DNA from: CAYNRA01 sp046296415
GTDB lineage: Bacteria; Bacteroidota; Bacteroidia; Cytophagales; Spirosomataceae
DNA length: 64,000 nt
Reading direction: 5' to 3'
NCBI GenBank assembly: GCA_046296415.1
Contig: JBKBLN010000001.1
Span: 62,001 to 126,000 of the forward strand
The translations under genes were made by a program, and so were the position numbers. Shown in pieces: positions 16,989 to 25,261 of the stretch. How positions within the stretch are numbered: position 1 is the first letter of the stretch; each line of letters opens with the position of its first letter. Below the pieces are notes generated by a model, which ran no database searches, had not been told where the DNA came from, and saw only the letters and a list, made by a program, of their open reading frames with translations.

Positions 16989-17705
16989 ATGTCGTATACG
17001 CTGTCGGTTGTCATTCCGGCTTACAATGAGCAAAACACCATCCAATCCGTTCTGAAGCGTGTGGCTGAAATTTCTTTGATTCAAGACGTCAAGAAAGAAA
17101 TTATTGTGGTCAATGATTGTTCCACAGACCAGACTGAGGCGCGTGTTCGAGATTTCCAATTGACCCATCCTGACGTGACCATCAAATACCTGGCACACGC
17201 TGTCAATAAAGGAAAAGGAGCGGCTTTGCATACCGGAATTCGGGAGGCCACGGGTGATTTCGTCATTGTGCAAGATGCTGACCTCGAATACGATCCTCAA
17301 GAATTTAATATTCTGTTAAAGCCTATTTTGGATGGCTATGCCGATGTGGTGTATGGCTCTCGATTTATGGGAGGACGTCCCCACAGGATCTTGTTTTTCT
17401 GGCATACCATAGGGAATAAATTCTTGACCTTCCTTTCCAACGCCTTCAATAACTTGAATTTGACGGATATGGAAACCTGTTATAAATTATTCCGAAGACC
17501 CATCATCCAAAGCTTAACGCTTCAAGAAAAGCGCTTTGGTTTTGAACCAGAAGTAACGGCTAAAATGGCCAAAATACCAGGAATTCGGGTCTATGAGGTA
17601 GGTATTTCGTATTACGGACGTACCTACGAAGAAGGCAAAAAGATCAATTGGAAGGACGGGTTCAGGGCGTTGTATTGCATCGTTCGATACGGTTGGTTTC
17701 GCTAA
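16989..17705 (+). CDS. GT2 glycosyltransferase (dolichol-phosphate mannosyltransferase-like)
   Basis: This 238-residue GT-A enzyme transfers a sugar from a nucleotide sugar, probably to polyprenyl phosphate. The start SVVIPAYNEQNTIQSVLKRV, the first aspartate motif VVNDCSTDQT, and the catalytic VIVQDADLEYDPQE are typical for DPM1-like enzymes. No C-terminal membrane segments are present, unlike GtrB. It is the last gene of the pyrH-frr transcript. Confidence 0.88.
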   Translation: MSYTLSVVIPAYNEQNTIQSVLKRVAEISLIQDVKKEIIVVNDCSTDQTEARVRDFQLTHPDVTIKYLAHAVNKGKGAALHTGIREATGDFVIVQDADLEYDPQEFNILLKPILDGYADVVYGSRFMGGRPHRILFFWHTIGNKFLTFLSNAFNNLNLTDMETCYKLFRRPIIQSLTLQEKRFGFEPEVTAKMAKIPGIRVYEVGISYYGRTYEEGKKINWKDGFRALYCIVRYGWFR

Positions 17706-17739
17706 AGTTTTGACAGATTCCCAGTCTACCTCTAAATGC

Positions 17740-17768
17740 AAGAGCCTACGAAACTAGGCTCTTTTTTA
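17740..17768 (+). terminator. Rho-independent terminator after the pyrH-frr-GT2 operon
   Basis: AAGAGCCTA (17740-17748) pairs with TAGGCTCTT (17755-17763) around CGAAAC, followed by a run of T. It lies 35 bases after the GT2 stop codon and also next to the stop codon of the convergent response regulator, which it may serve weakly. Confidence 0.88.
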
Positions 17769-18491
17769 GTATATGAACTTCCTGAACTCTTCTAGGTAAC
17801 TTCGGCTCACCCGCACCAAATCACCCGTGGTGAGCACAATATCATAGCTGCTGCTATTTTTATGCACCTCGCGTATTGCATCCAGTTGAATGATCGCCGA
17901 CCGATGAACGCGGATAAACTTCTTGGGGGATAGTTTGGACTCGAGCTGGGATATCCCATAATTACTCAAAAATTTCTCGGTTGCTGTCACCAGCATCGCA
18001 TAGTCACCGCTTGCTTCCACCCGAATTATATCCTTTACTGGTACGGCAATCAGTTTTTGTTGGCGCTGTACCAATATCTTCTCCGGGAAGTTAGCCTCTA
18101 GCATCAAGCTTTCAGCCAAAGGTTGTAGTGCTTGAGGACTTGTTTCGCTCTTCAGTTTTTGGATAGCGGCTTGGAAACGCTGCCGAGTATAAGGCTTCAG
18201 TAAATAATCGACCGCATGTACTTCAAATGCCTGAAGAGCATATTGATCATAGGCCGTTGAAAAAATAATATGCGGTATTTCATCCAAGTGCGTCAGTACT
18301 TCAAATCCCGTCAAACCGGGCATTTGGATATCCAGAAAAACAATGTCGGGTTGAAATTGGCGAATGACCTTGATGGCATCTACCCCATTGTTGGCTTCAC
18401 CGACCACGATAAGCTGGGGAAAGTCCAAGAGGTACTGCTTGATGAGTGTTCGGCCAGAATCCTCATCGTCGATGACGACTACTTTTTGTAT
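17766..18491 (-). CDS. LytTR response regulator with an apparent ATA start codon
   Basis: The protein has a receiver domain and a C-terminal LytTR DNA-binding domain (FIRVHRSAIIQLDAI; LVRVSRSYLEEF). The receiver begins QKVVVIDDEDSGRTL, with the acidic pocket DDE and phospho-acceptor D in VFLDIQMPGLTG. The reading frame is open from the stop at 18501, yet no ATG, GTG or TTG precedes the first strand; the first normal start (TTG 18428) would delete the acidic pocket. The ATA at 18489-18491 sits exactly where Met is expected, giving 241 residues, a normal length. The frame overlaps the histidine kinase stop by 13 bases. A -1 frameshift from the kinase at C AAA AAG is an alternative. Confidence 0.85.
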   Translation of the reverse strand: MQKVVVIDDEDSGRTLIKQYLLDFPQLIVVGEANNGVDAIKVIRQFQPDIVFLDIQMPGLTGFEVLTHLDEIPHIIFSTAYDQYALQAFEVHAVDYLLKPYTRQRFQAAIQKLKSETSPQALQPLAESLMLEANFPEKILVQRQQKLIAVPVKDIIRVEASGDYAMLVTATEKFLSNYGISQLESKLSPKKFIRVHRSAIIQLDAIREVHKNSSSYDIVLTTGDLVRVSRSYLEEFRKFIY

Positions 18492-19552
18492 GTGGGCATT
18501 TTAAATTGAATGATAACCCCAGAGGGGTGATTGGGCAAAATCAAAAGCCCTTCTCCGTTCATTTTTTGTAATCGAAGTTGGGTATTGGCTAAACCAATTC
18601 CAGAGTCTTTTTTTTCCTTGGCTTCGGCCATCCCGACGCCATCATCTTTTATTTCGACCTCCAACAAGCCGTCTTTTTGTTGAATGCTCACTTCCAGCGT
18701 TCCACCTTCAATCTTGGGTGATAAACCATGTTTAATGGCATTTTCGATCAAAGGTTGCAGGATCATGGAGGGTACTTGTTGATCCAGACAGGAGGGGTCA
18801 ATTACCCAGCGAGTCTTAAGCCGATTTCCCATGCGCAATTTCTCCAATCCAATGTATTTTTCTGTAAATGACCATTCTTCATGCAAACTAACCCAAGGTT
18901 CTCGAGAAGCTTGCAGTTGGTACCGAAATAAGTCAGCCAACTGGGCAATCATCTCCCGGGTGGTTTCCATCTCTACCGGAACACTGGCGCTGATCGTATT
19001 GAAGGCATTATAAAGAAAATGTGGATTGATTTGTGCTTTGATCGCCGCTAGTTCGCTGGCCAAGGTGGCCTCTCGAAGCGCGGCTTCATTCTTTTGTAAC
19101 TGCAGATTCCGCATATAATAATCATACGCATGAAACATCCCAAACTGAATAATGTAAATGAGGGCGGGGATGTACAAGTCCCAAATCTGGCTACTTCCCT
19201 GTAAATGGCCTCTCCCCATGGATTCGAGCACCCCATAAAACAAGTATTGCCATATCATGACGAATAGAACCCACGTGAACGCATGCAGAACCAATTTTAT
19301 CTTCCAATTCACATGGGGGATCACTCGAAAGAAGAAGTACCAGATTGGAAGGGTGAGTAATCCCTTGAGACCGTAGTCGATGGCCTCACTGATCAAGTAG
19401 TTGTTTAGCAACTGCTGAAAAGTGAGATCAGTGTACGCAGATTCATTGATCGTCAAGGTAAGTGCATACAACCAATAGAGAACCAAGTAGACGAGTAGGA
19501 CGATTCCGACTTCGCGAAGTTGGATTCTAGCCAAAGGTAATTCACGGTTCAT
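18479..19552 (-). CDS. LytS-like sensor histidine kinase
   Basis: The start is the ATG at 19552; the longer ORF begins with TTG. About 357 residues: four N-terminal membrane segments (for example IVLLVYLVLYWLYALTLTI and LVLHAFTWVLFVMIWQYLFY), a short coiled linker, then the His_kinase domain with phospho-accepting H in AQINPHFLYNAFNTIS and the ATP-binding motifs MILQPLIENAIKHG and GGTLEVSIQ with DDGVGM and GIGLANTQLRLQ. It senses an unknown signal and phosphorylates the LytTR regulator encoded immediately downstream (13-base overlap). It is divergent from a TonB-type receptor gene, which is the likely target. Confidence 0.93.
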   Translation of the reverse strand: MNRELPLARIQLREVGIVLLVYLVLYWLYALTLTINESAYTDLTFQQLLNNYLISEAIDYGLKGLLTLPIWYFFFRVIPHVNWKIKLVLHAFTWVLFVMIWQYLFYGVLESMGRGHLQGSSQIWDLYIPALIYIIQFGMFHAYDYYMRNLQLQKNEAALREATLASELAAIKAQINPHFLYNAFNTISASVPVEMETTREMIAQLADLFRYQLQASREPWVSLHEEWSFTEKYIGLEKLRMGNRLKTRWVIDPSCLDQQVPSMILQPLIENAIKHGLSPKIEGGTLEVSIQQKDGLLEVEIKDDGVGMAEAKEKKDSGIGLANTQLRLQKMNGEGLLILPNHPSGVIIQFKMPTYKK

Positions 19553-19615
19553 GTGCTTCAAAGCTTGATGAACCTAAGGTCGGTTAATTCTCAGACTATT
19601 CTATGTTTTTTTCGA

Positions 19616-19682
19616 TGAACGACAATATAGTCCGGTGAATGGAAGGAGCCATTCATTGAGCCATCCATGCGGTCATTCACCG
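19616..19682. promoter_or_regulatory. Clustered inverted and direct repeats between kinase and receptor
   Basis: In the 190-bp divergent gap, CGGTGAATG (19633-19641) and CATTCACCG (19674-19682) form a perfect 9-bp inverted repeat with a 32-nt spacer. Further half-sites TGAACG (19616-19621) and CATTCA (19650-19655) give two sites in each orientation. LytTR proteins bind pairs of 9-10 bp repeats, so this is a plausible target of the neighbouring regulator. Confidence 0.5.
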
Positions 19683-19742
19683 AAAAGGACTTTCAGGTGG
19701 ATTCTTTTCCTTGGAATTTTGGGTCATTAAACCCCTTCAACA

Positions 19743-22145
19743 ATGATCTACTTACGTTGTTTTTTGTTTGTTTTTACAGTAATGACGGGATTTGCCCAAC
19801 AGCCCACTTTTCGAGGGAAAATACAAGCATCCGGAGGCGAACCCCTGGTGGGGGCCCCTTTGTCCTTGTATCGAATGAGCGATGCAATTCCCGTCAAGGT
19901 CGTATTTTCTGATACGACTGGGGCGTTTGAGTTTGCCACTCTGGCCGCAGGTACCTATCGTTTGGCTATCCGGTATGTGGGTTTCAAGCCCTATACCCAG
20001 GAGGTTTCGATAGAGCCAACAGACAAAATTCAACAGATCGTAATCACCCTAGAGGAAGAGGGTACTTGGGCCGAGGTGGAAGTAAAGGCTCAAAAAGCTT
20101 GGGTGGAGGTGAAGTCGGACCGGACGATTTTTCGAGTGGAAGGCACACCCAGTGCAACCGGTTTGAATGGGCTGGAGGTACTCAGGAAAGCACCGGGCGT
20201 TTTGTTGGATAACCAAGAAAATGTGATGCTGGAAGGGAAGTCGGGTGCCCGAATTTGGATTAATAATCGGCCTTCCTATTTGCAGGGACAAGATTTGGTA
20301 GAGTATTTGCGTTCGTTGACTTCCTCCGATATCGAATCCATCGAATTGATCACTCAGCCTTCTTCTCGGTATGATGCTGCCGGATCGGCCGGTATTATCA
20401 ACATTCGGTTAAAAAAAGATGCCCGGTTAGGTACCCAAGCTACCCTGAACCTAGGGGTAGGGTATGGCCGGTATGGAAAAGGAAATGGGGGGCTTTCGGT
20501 CAACCATCGAAACAGAGCCTCCAACTGGTTTGGAAATTACCAAATACGTGGAAGCCGAGACTGGTCCTTTTTAAATTTAGACCGTGAGCAAGCCAATACA
20601 CGGTTTGATCAGAAGTCGGAAACCCTTCGTGAAGGAATGTACCATACGTGGCGGACGGGCTATGATTATCAAATGAATTCAACAAAAACCTTCGGTGTAC
20701 TTGTGAGTGGTAACTGGCAGGAGAGCCAATTACAAACCCAAAGTCGAACGCCAATTCGTCTTATAGGTTCTCCAAACAATCAGGCCATTTTGATAGCTCA
20801 GAATGAAAGTCAACAGGCTCAAAATCAAGTAATTGTTAATCTAAATTATCGCTCGGCGGATACCTTGGGCCATGTGTTTAATGTGGATGTTGACGGTGGA
20901 TGGTACACCTTTTCCCGAAATAGTCTGCAGCCGAACCAGTACCGAAACGGGCAGGATACCGAGACGTTGGAAGCTCGTACGTTCCGGTTGGTTGCACCTA
21001 ATCAGGTTCGCCTATGGGCAGGGCAGGTTGACTATGATTTCCCTTGGAAAAAAAGCAAATGGAGTGTGGGTGGAAAGCTTTCGACGGTACAAACCGATAA
21101 TACCTTTTCTTTTTTCTATGTTGAGGAAAACCAACGGGAGGTGAAGGATCCAACCCGATCCAATCAATTTGATTTTGAGGAGATGATCTTAGCGAGTTAT
21201 GTGCGGTGGGCTCGAAAATGGAAAAAATGGGATCTTCAGGGGGGCGTTCGATGGGAGCAAACCTATGCCGAGGGGGTATTATCCGCCGCCACGTACTCAT
21301 CGGATTCGCGAGTAAACCGACGGTACGGAAATCTTTTCCCGAGTGCAGGAGCTACCTATGAAGTTAAACCTGGAACGAGCTGGGGTGTTTTGTATAGCCG
21401 CCGCATCGAGCGCCCATCCTATGCATCGCTAAATCCATTTGAATGGCCTTTGGATGAACTCACCTATCAAAAGGGCAATGCTTTTTTGCTTCCCCAACGA
21501 ACGGATAACCTCAAGTTTTCTTACACACATGCCTACCAGTTGACAATTTCATTTACGTACAGCTATGTCCATGATTTTTTCGCTCAAGTGACCGATACAT
21601 TAGCAGGCAACCGAAATTTTTTAATGGAACGGAACCTAGCGGATCAACAGGTATGGAACTTGGGGATATCGTATCCAGTGCAAGTCACGAAAAATTGGCA
21701 GATGTATTGGAATGTCAATGCCTACCGCACTCAGTTTACCTCGGAGGATATTCGTTTTCGCGCAGTTCAAGCAAATGTGGTATCTATTTATGGTCAAAAT
21801 ACGTGGACTTTTCCCAAGAGCTGGAAAGCAGAGGTGTCGGGTTGGATGAGTACTCCTGGAATCTGGGGAGGTACATACGTTACGCGGAGTCAGGGTTCAT
21901 TGGACGTAGCGGTACAGAAAGAAGTAGCCAAAGGAAAAGGAACGTTTCGAGCGACTTGGACGGATCTCTTTTTTACCTCTCCATGGCGAGGAGAAACGAG
22001 ATTTGGAGGCATACGGATTCTAGGATCGGGAGGTTGGGAGAGTCGGGCGTTTCGGATTTCCTTCACTTACCAGGTTGGCAACAGCCAAGTAAAATCGGCT
22101 CGGCAACGCAACACCAGTTCAACCGAATCAGCAGATCGAATCTAA
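19743..22145 (+). CDS. TonB-dependent-type outer membrane receptor with carboxypeptidase-like N-terminal domain
   Basis: The 800-residue outer-membrane protein has a signal peptide (LFVFTVMTGFAQ), a CarboxypepD_reg-like domain (FRGKIQASGGEPLVGAPLSLY to about residue 110), a plug-like segment (LEVLRKAPGVLLDNQENVML; SIELITQPSSRYDAAGSAGI) and a long beta-barrel rich in alternating aromatic strands. It resembles the outer membrane beta-barrel family of Bacteroidota related to SusC but without a SusD partner here. Ligand unknown. It lies divergent from the LytS/LytTR pair with repeats between, which suggests regulation by that system. No terminator is obvious in the 350 bases that follow. Confidence 0.88.
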   Translation: MIYLRCFLFVFTVMTGFAQQPTFRGKIQASGGEPLVGAPLSLYRMSDAIPVKVVFSDTTGAFEFATLAAGTYRLAIRYVGFKPYTQEVSIEPTDKIQQIVITLEEEGTWAEVEVKAQKAWVEVKSDRTIFRVEGTPSATGLNGLEVLRKAPGVLLDNQENVMLEGKSGARIWINNRPSYLQGQDLVEYLRSLTSSDIESIELITQPSSRYDAAGSAGIINIRLKKDARLGTQATLNLGVGYGRYGKGNGGLSVNHRNRASNWFGNYQIRGSRDWSFLNLDREQANTRFDQKSETLREGMYHTWRTGYDYQMNSTKTFGVLVSGNWQESQLQTQSRTPIRLIGSPNNQAILIAQNESQQAQNQVIVNLNYRSADTLGHVFNVDVDGGWYTFSRNSLQPNQYRNGQDTETLEARTFRLVAPNQVRLWAGQVDYDFPWKKSKWSVGGKLSTVQTDNTFSFFYVEENQREVKDPTRSNQFDFEEMILASYVRWARKWKKWDLQGGVRWEQTYAEGVLSAATYSSDSRVNRRYGNLFPSAGATYEVKPGTSWGVLYSRRIERPSYASLNPFEWPLDELTYQKGNAFLLPQRTDNLKFSYTHAYQLTISFTYSYVHDFFAQVTDTLAGNRNFLMERNLADQQVWNLGISYPVQVTKNWQMYWNVNAYRTQFTSEDIRFRAVQANVVSIYGQNTWTFPKSWKAEVSGWMSTPGIWGGTYVTRSQGSLDVAVQKEVAKGKGTFRATWTDLFFTSPWRGETRFGGIRILGSGGWESRAFRISFTYQVGNSQVKSARQRNTSSTESADRI

Positions 22146-22354
22146 TGGAAACGATTCAGGGCTTCATTCATGGAGGGTTAAATTTGGCAATTATTTGAAA
22201 AGTTATATTTAATAATTTAATTATCTAAGAAGGTAAACGGTAAATTTCATTGCAAGTTTTGACCCAATGATTGTACTTTTTCTAGAAGTGTTGTATTATT
22301 CTAATTTTATCATAGGATCGTGGAAGGAAGTTTGGGTTAGTAACATTTAGGTAA

Positions 22355-22386
22355 TTGACACGTATTCAGTAAGTTCTGTATGTTTG
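22355..22386 (+). promoter_or_regulatory. Promoter of the small secreted protein gene
   Basis: TTG at 22355-22357 and TATGTTTG at 22379-22386 are 21 bases apart, fitting TTG-N19-21-TAnnTTTG. The leader to the start codon is about 110 nt and AT-rich. The rest of the 354-base gap from 22146 shows no gene. Confidence 0.65.
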
Positions 22387-22502
22387 CATCAACAAAGGTT
22401 TTCAGGAAGTCGTATTTAAGAAAAGACCGGTAGGTTTTGAGTACGTTCTGAGTCTTAGTAAAAAAATACAATTTTTTCCAACGAAAACAACCAAAGAAAA
22501 TG

Positions 22503-22883
22503 ATGAAAAAATCAATCATGATGTTAGCTACAGTGATCGGAGTATCGCTTGCTACCCAAACTTTTGCCAATGACATGCGGATTGTCGCGTTAGCGCGCCC
22601 AGCGTCGGATCTTCAGCTAGTGGCTGTGGAGGGCATGAAATTTAAGTTGACCGCAGACAAATTACAAAATAGATCATACGTAGCGATTAAATCACAGGAC
22701 GGCGAAGTGCTTTTTAGCGAATTCGTGGTTACTCGGGAAGGTCGTTATGCTAAGGTATTTGATTTGTCAAAATTAACGGATGGTACGTACCTTTTTGTGA
22801 TTGAGAACGGTTCTGAAAAATTAGAAAAGCCGTTTGTGATCGCTACGGAGGTAAAGCGGACCGTCGTTCCTGCCGGAAAGTAA
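22503..22883 (+). CDS. Small secreted protein with beta-sandwich-like repeat
   Basis: About 126 residues starting MKKSIMMLATVIGVSLATQTFA (signal peptide); the preceding ATG at 22500 gives one extra Met. The mature part has the pattern of a Bacteroidota secretion-tail or Ig-like fold: YVAIKSQDGEVLFSEFVV, KVFDLSKLTDGTYLFVIENG. Such domains are usually appended to larger proteins; here the domain stands alone. It has its own promoter with a long leader and a strong terminator, so it is a separate transcript. Function is unknown. Confidence 0.78.
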   Translation: MKKSIMMLATVIGVSLATQTFANDMRIVALARPASDLQLVAVEGMKFKLTADKLQNRSYVAIKSQDGEVLFSEFVVTREGRYAKVFDLSKLTDGTYLFVIENGSEKLEKPFVIATEVKRTVVPAGK

Positions 22884-22918
22884 TCTTTCGTAGGCTTTCG
22901 CGTAAAACCTTTGTCTTG

Positions 22919-22954
22919 ATGGGTTGGGAGTTCGCTCCCAGCCCATTCTTTTTT
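22919..22954 (+). terminator. Rho-independent terminator with a TTCG loop
   Basis: A 12-bp stem (22919-22930 with 22935-22946, one G-U) closes a TTCG tetraloop, followed by TCTTTTTTT. It ends the small secreted protein gene. Confidence 0.92.
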
Positions 22955-22969
22955 TAGGTAAATTGTGCG

Positions 22970-22977
22970 TACCTTTG
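22970..22977 (+). promoter_or_regulatory. Bacteroidota -7 element before ffh
   Basis: TACCTTTG matches TAnnTTTG and lies 21 bases before the ffh ATG at 22999, just after the preceding terminator. This excludes the upstream ORF start at 22924, which lies inside the terminator. Confidence 0.6.
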
Positions 22978-22998
22978 CCCTCCAAATCGGATGAGATT

Positions 22999-24318
22999 AT
23001 GTTTGAGAATTTACAGGATAAGTTGAACGGCGCGTTCAAAACGCTGAAAGGAAAAGGTCGGATTACGGACATTAACATTGCGGCGACGGTCAAGGAGGTT
23101 CGTCGAGCATTGATGGATGCTGACGTGAACTACAAAGTGGCCAAAGAAGTCACTGACCGTGTCAAACAAGAAGCATTGGATCGAAAGATCATGATTTCGG
23201 TTGAACCCGGCCAATTGTTTGTTAAAATCGTTCAAGAGGAGCTCACAGCCTTAATGGGGGGTACGGCTCAGTCTGTCAATATTAAAGGTAGCCCGGCAGT
23301 GGTTCTGATTGCCGGTTTGCAGGGGTCTGGTAAAACGACTTTTTCTGGGAAGTTTGCCAATTACCTCAAAAAACAAGGAAAACAGGTTATGTTGGTGGCT
23401 TGTGATATTTACCGTCCTGCGGCGATCACCCAGCTTCAAGTACTCGGCGAACAGATCGGTGTGGAGGTTTATGCGGAGCCGGAAAATAAAAATGCAGTCT
23501 CGATTGCCCAAAATGCGTTGGCTGAGGCGAAGAAGCGCGGTAAAAGTGTCGTCATTGTCGATACTGCTGGTCGTTTGGCTGTAGATGAGCAAATGATGCA
23601 GGAGGTGGAGCAAGTCAAAAAGGCGATTTCGCCTTCTGAGATTTTATTTGTTGTGGACTCGATGACGGGACAAGATGCGGTTAACACAGCCAAAACGTTC
23701 CATGATCGACTTGATTTCGATGGGGTCGTTCTTACCAAATTAGACGGGGACTCTCGGGGTGGTGCCGCTCTTTCCATCAAGGCAGTCGTGGAAAAGCCCA
23801 TCAAGTTCATGAGTACAGGTGAGAAAATGGAAGATCTCGACATTTTCTATCCCGATCGTATGGCTAGCAGGATCTTGGGCATGGGGGACGTCATCTCTCT
23901 TGTGGAGAGAGCCCAACAAGCCTACGATGAAGACGAGGCCCGCAAGTTGAGCAAAAAAATGCGGGAAAATAAATTCGATCTCAACGATTTTCTTGCCCAA
24001 TTGCAACAAATTAAGAAAATGGGAAATATCAAAGACCTGATGGGAATGATTCCCGGTGTGGGGTCGGCGATGAAGGACATTGACATTGATAACAACTCCT
24101 TTAAACCCATTGAGGCGGTTATCCAGTCCATGACACCAAAAGAAAGAGAAAATCCGGATATGATCGATGGTAATCGACGCAAGCGAATTGCCCTTGGGAG
24201 TGGAACCTCCATTCAAGAGGTCAATAACTTATTAAAGCAATTTGATCAGATGCGAAAAGTGATGAAGAAAATGAATAAGATGCAAGCCGGCGGACGAATG
24301 GGCCGGATGTTTGGTTAA
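22999..24318 (+). CDS. ffh: Signal recognition particle protein
   Basis: Ffh binds signal sequences and 4.5S RNA and targets membrane proteins to FtsY. From ATG 22999 (MFENLQDKLNGAFKTLKGKG) it has 439 residues. The N domain is followed by the G domain with G1 GLQGSGKTTFSGK, G3 DTAGRL, G4 TKLDGDSRGG and GEKMEDLDIFYPDRMASRI; the methionine-rich M domain ends with MRKVMKKMNKMQAGGRMGRM. The longer ORF start is rejected because it runs through a terminator. The 3' end overlaps the convergent lipoprotein gene by 4 bases. Confidence 0.97.
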   Translation: MFENLQDKLNGAFKTLKGKGRITDINIAATVKEVRRALMDADVNYKVAKEVTDRVKQEALDRKIMISVEPGQLFVKIVQEELTALMGGTAQSVNIKGSPAVVLIAGLQGSGKTTFSGKFANYLKKQGKQVMLVACDIYRPAAITQLQVLGEQIGVEVYAEPENKNAVSIAQNALAEAKKRGKSVVIVDTAGRLAVDEQMMQEVEQVKKAISPSEILFVVDSMTGQDAVNTAKTFHDRLDFDGVVLTKLDGDSRGGAALSIKAVVEKPIKFMSTGEKMEDLDIFYPDRMASRILGMGDVISLVERAQQAYDEDEARKLSKKMRENKFDLNDFLAQLQQIKKMGNIKDLMGMIPGVGSAMKDIDIDNNSFKPIEAVIQSMTPKERENPDMIDGNRRKRIALGSGTSIQEVNNLLKQFDQMRKVMKKMNKMQAGGRMGRMFG

Positions 24319-25208
24319 TTTACTTTCTTCGGATAAAAATAAAGTTGTACAGGCCCTTGCCCTCCGATTTCTGATAAAGTAAAAAATCCGGTTTGGGCTC
24401 TGTCGAAACAAATGGCCTCGCCTTGCGGCTCCCGAACATACGCCGGAGCCACATCGCGGGGCCTTTGCAATGCCTGCTCAATCGTTTCGTTTTCTCTCAG
24501 TCGCCAATAATAAACGGCATCGTAATTTTTTAAAAGTATTTCTTTGCCATCAACTGAAATATCCCCGCCTGTAAGAAATGGATATGGAAGTGTGAATAAA
24601 AATTGGGCGATATTCATCTGGTCCACTTTCTGAGGAAAAGGAATTTTATAGAGTCGAACGTTGAATTGCCGCTTGGTGAGGATGTATAAATCTCGAGAGG
24701 AGGGATCAATCATTAAAGTTTCCGCATCATACGATCGATTGTCTGAGTATTGAAATCGTAGGGTTTCCACGGACTGAATCTTGCCTCCCTTTTGCCTTGG
24801 TTCAGGGAATCGATAAATTTCATAGTCGGGATACTGTTCCAGATTATCCCCAATATTTCCGAGGTAAATATAAGAAGTCCCGCTGGTTGGGCCCGGACCT
24901 ACCGCAATGTCCTCCCAATCTCGATTTTGTATCGGTAACTCCCAAAAACTATCGTAACCTCCCGTTGGGCTGATCAAATGCAAATGGTTGGGCCGAGAAC
25001 TATTGTCTTCATGAGTAAACAAGAAGTTGGGAAAGTTTTGACTAGGTGCAATGCCAGAGGCTTCCTGAAGTTGCGTGTTGTCAAGCGGGAAGACTTTGGG
25101 TTCAAGAAAAGAAGTCATATCGACCGGTTTTGGGTCATTTCCACCCAATAGGAAACAACTTTGCGTGATTCCCATCAACATTAGCCAGCTGACTACCTTT
25201 TTAATCAT
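24315..25208 (-). CDS. Probable lipoprotein with beta-propeller-like domain
   Basis: The 297-residue protein starts with a hydrophobic leader ending at a cysteine (LMGITQSC), a loose Bacteroidota lipobox. The mature part has strand repeats such as NFLFTHEDNSSRPNHLHLIS, YIYLGNIGDNLEQYPDYEIY, and YDAETLMIDPSSRDLYILTK, which are typical of proteins sometimes labelled PE-PGRS-like or SdiA-regulated beta-propellers. The motif RDWEDIAVGPG and GNIGDN are characteristic of that group. A phosphatase or binding role is unproven. Located next to a lactonase-like propeller gene on the same strand, 53 bases apart. Confidence 0.7.
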   Translation of the reverse strand: MIKKVVSWLMLMGITQSCFLLGGNDPKPVDMTSFLEPKVFPLDNTQLQEASGIAPSQNFPNFLFTHEDNSSRPNHLHLISPTGGYDSFWELPIQNRDWEDIAVGPGPTSGTSYIYLGNIGDNLEQYPDYEIYRFPEPRQKGGKIQSVETLRFQYSDNRSYDAETLMIDPSSRDLYILTKRQFNVRLYKIPFPQKVDQMNIAQFLFTLPYPFLTGGDISVDGKEILLKNYDAVYYWRLRENETIEQALQRPRDVAPAYVREPQGEAICFDRAQTGFFTLSEIGGQGPVQLYFYPKKVN

Positions 25209-25261
25209 AATCTATCGAACAAGTTACATGTAAAACTAAATGAAACCAAGAAAAGAAAGAG

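Noticed and set aside
17766..18428. Response regulator starting at the TTG at 18428
   Set aside because: This start would remove the first strand and the DDE pocket of the receiver domain, which are encoded just upstream in the same open frame.
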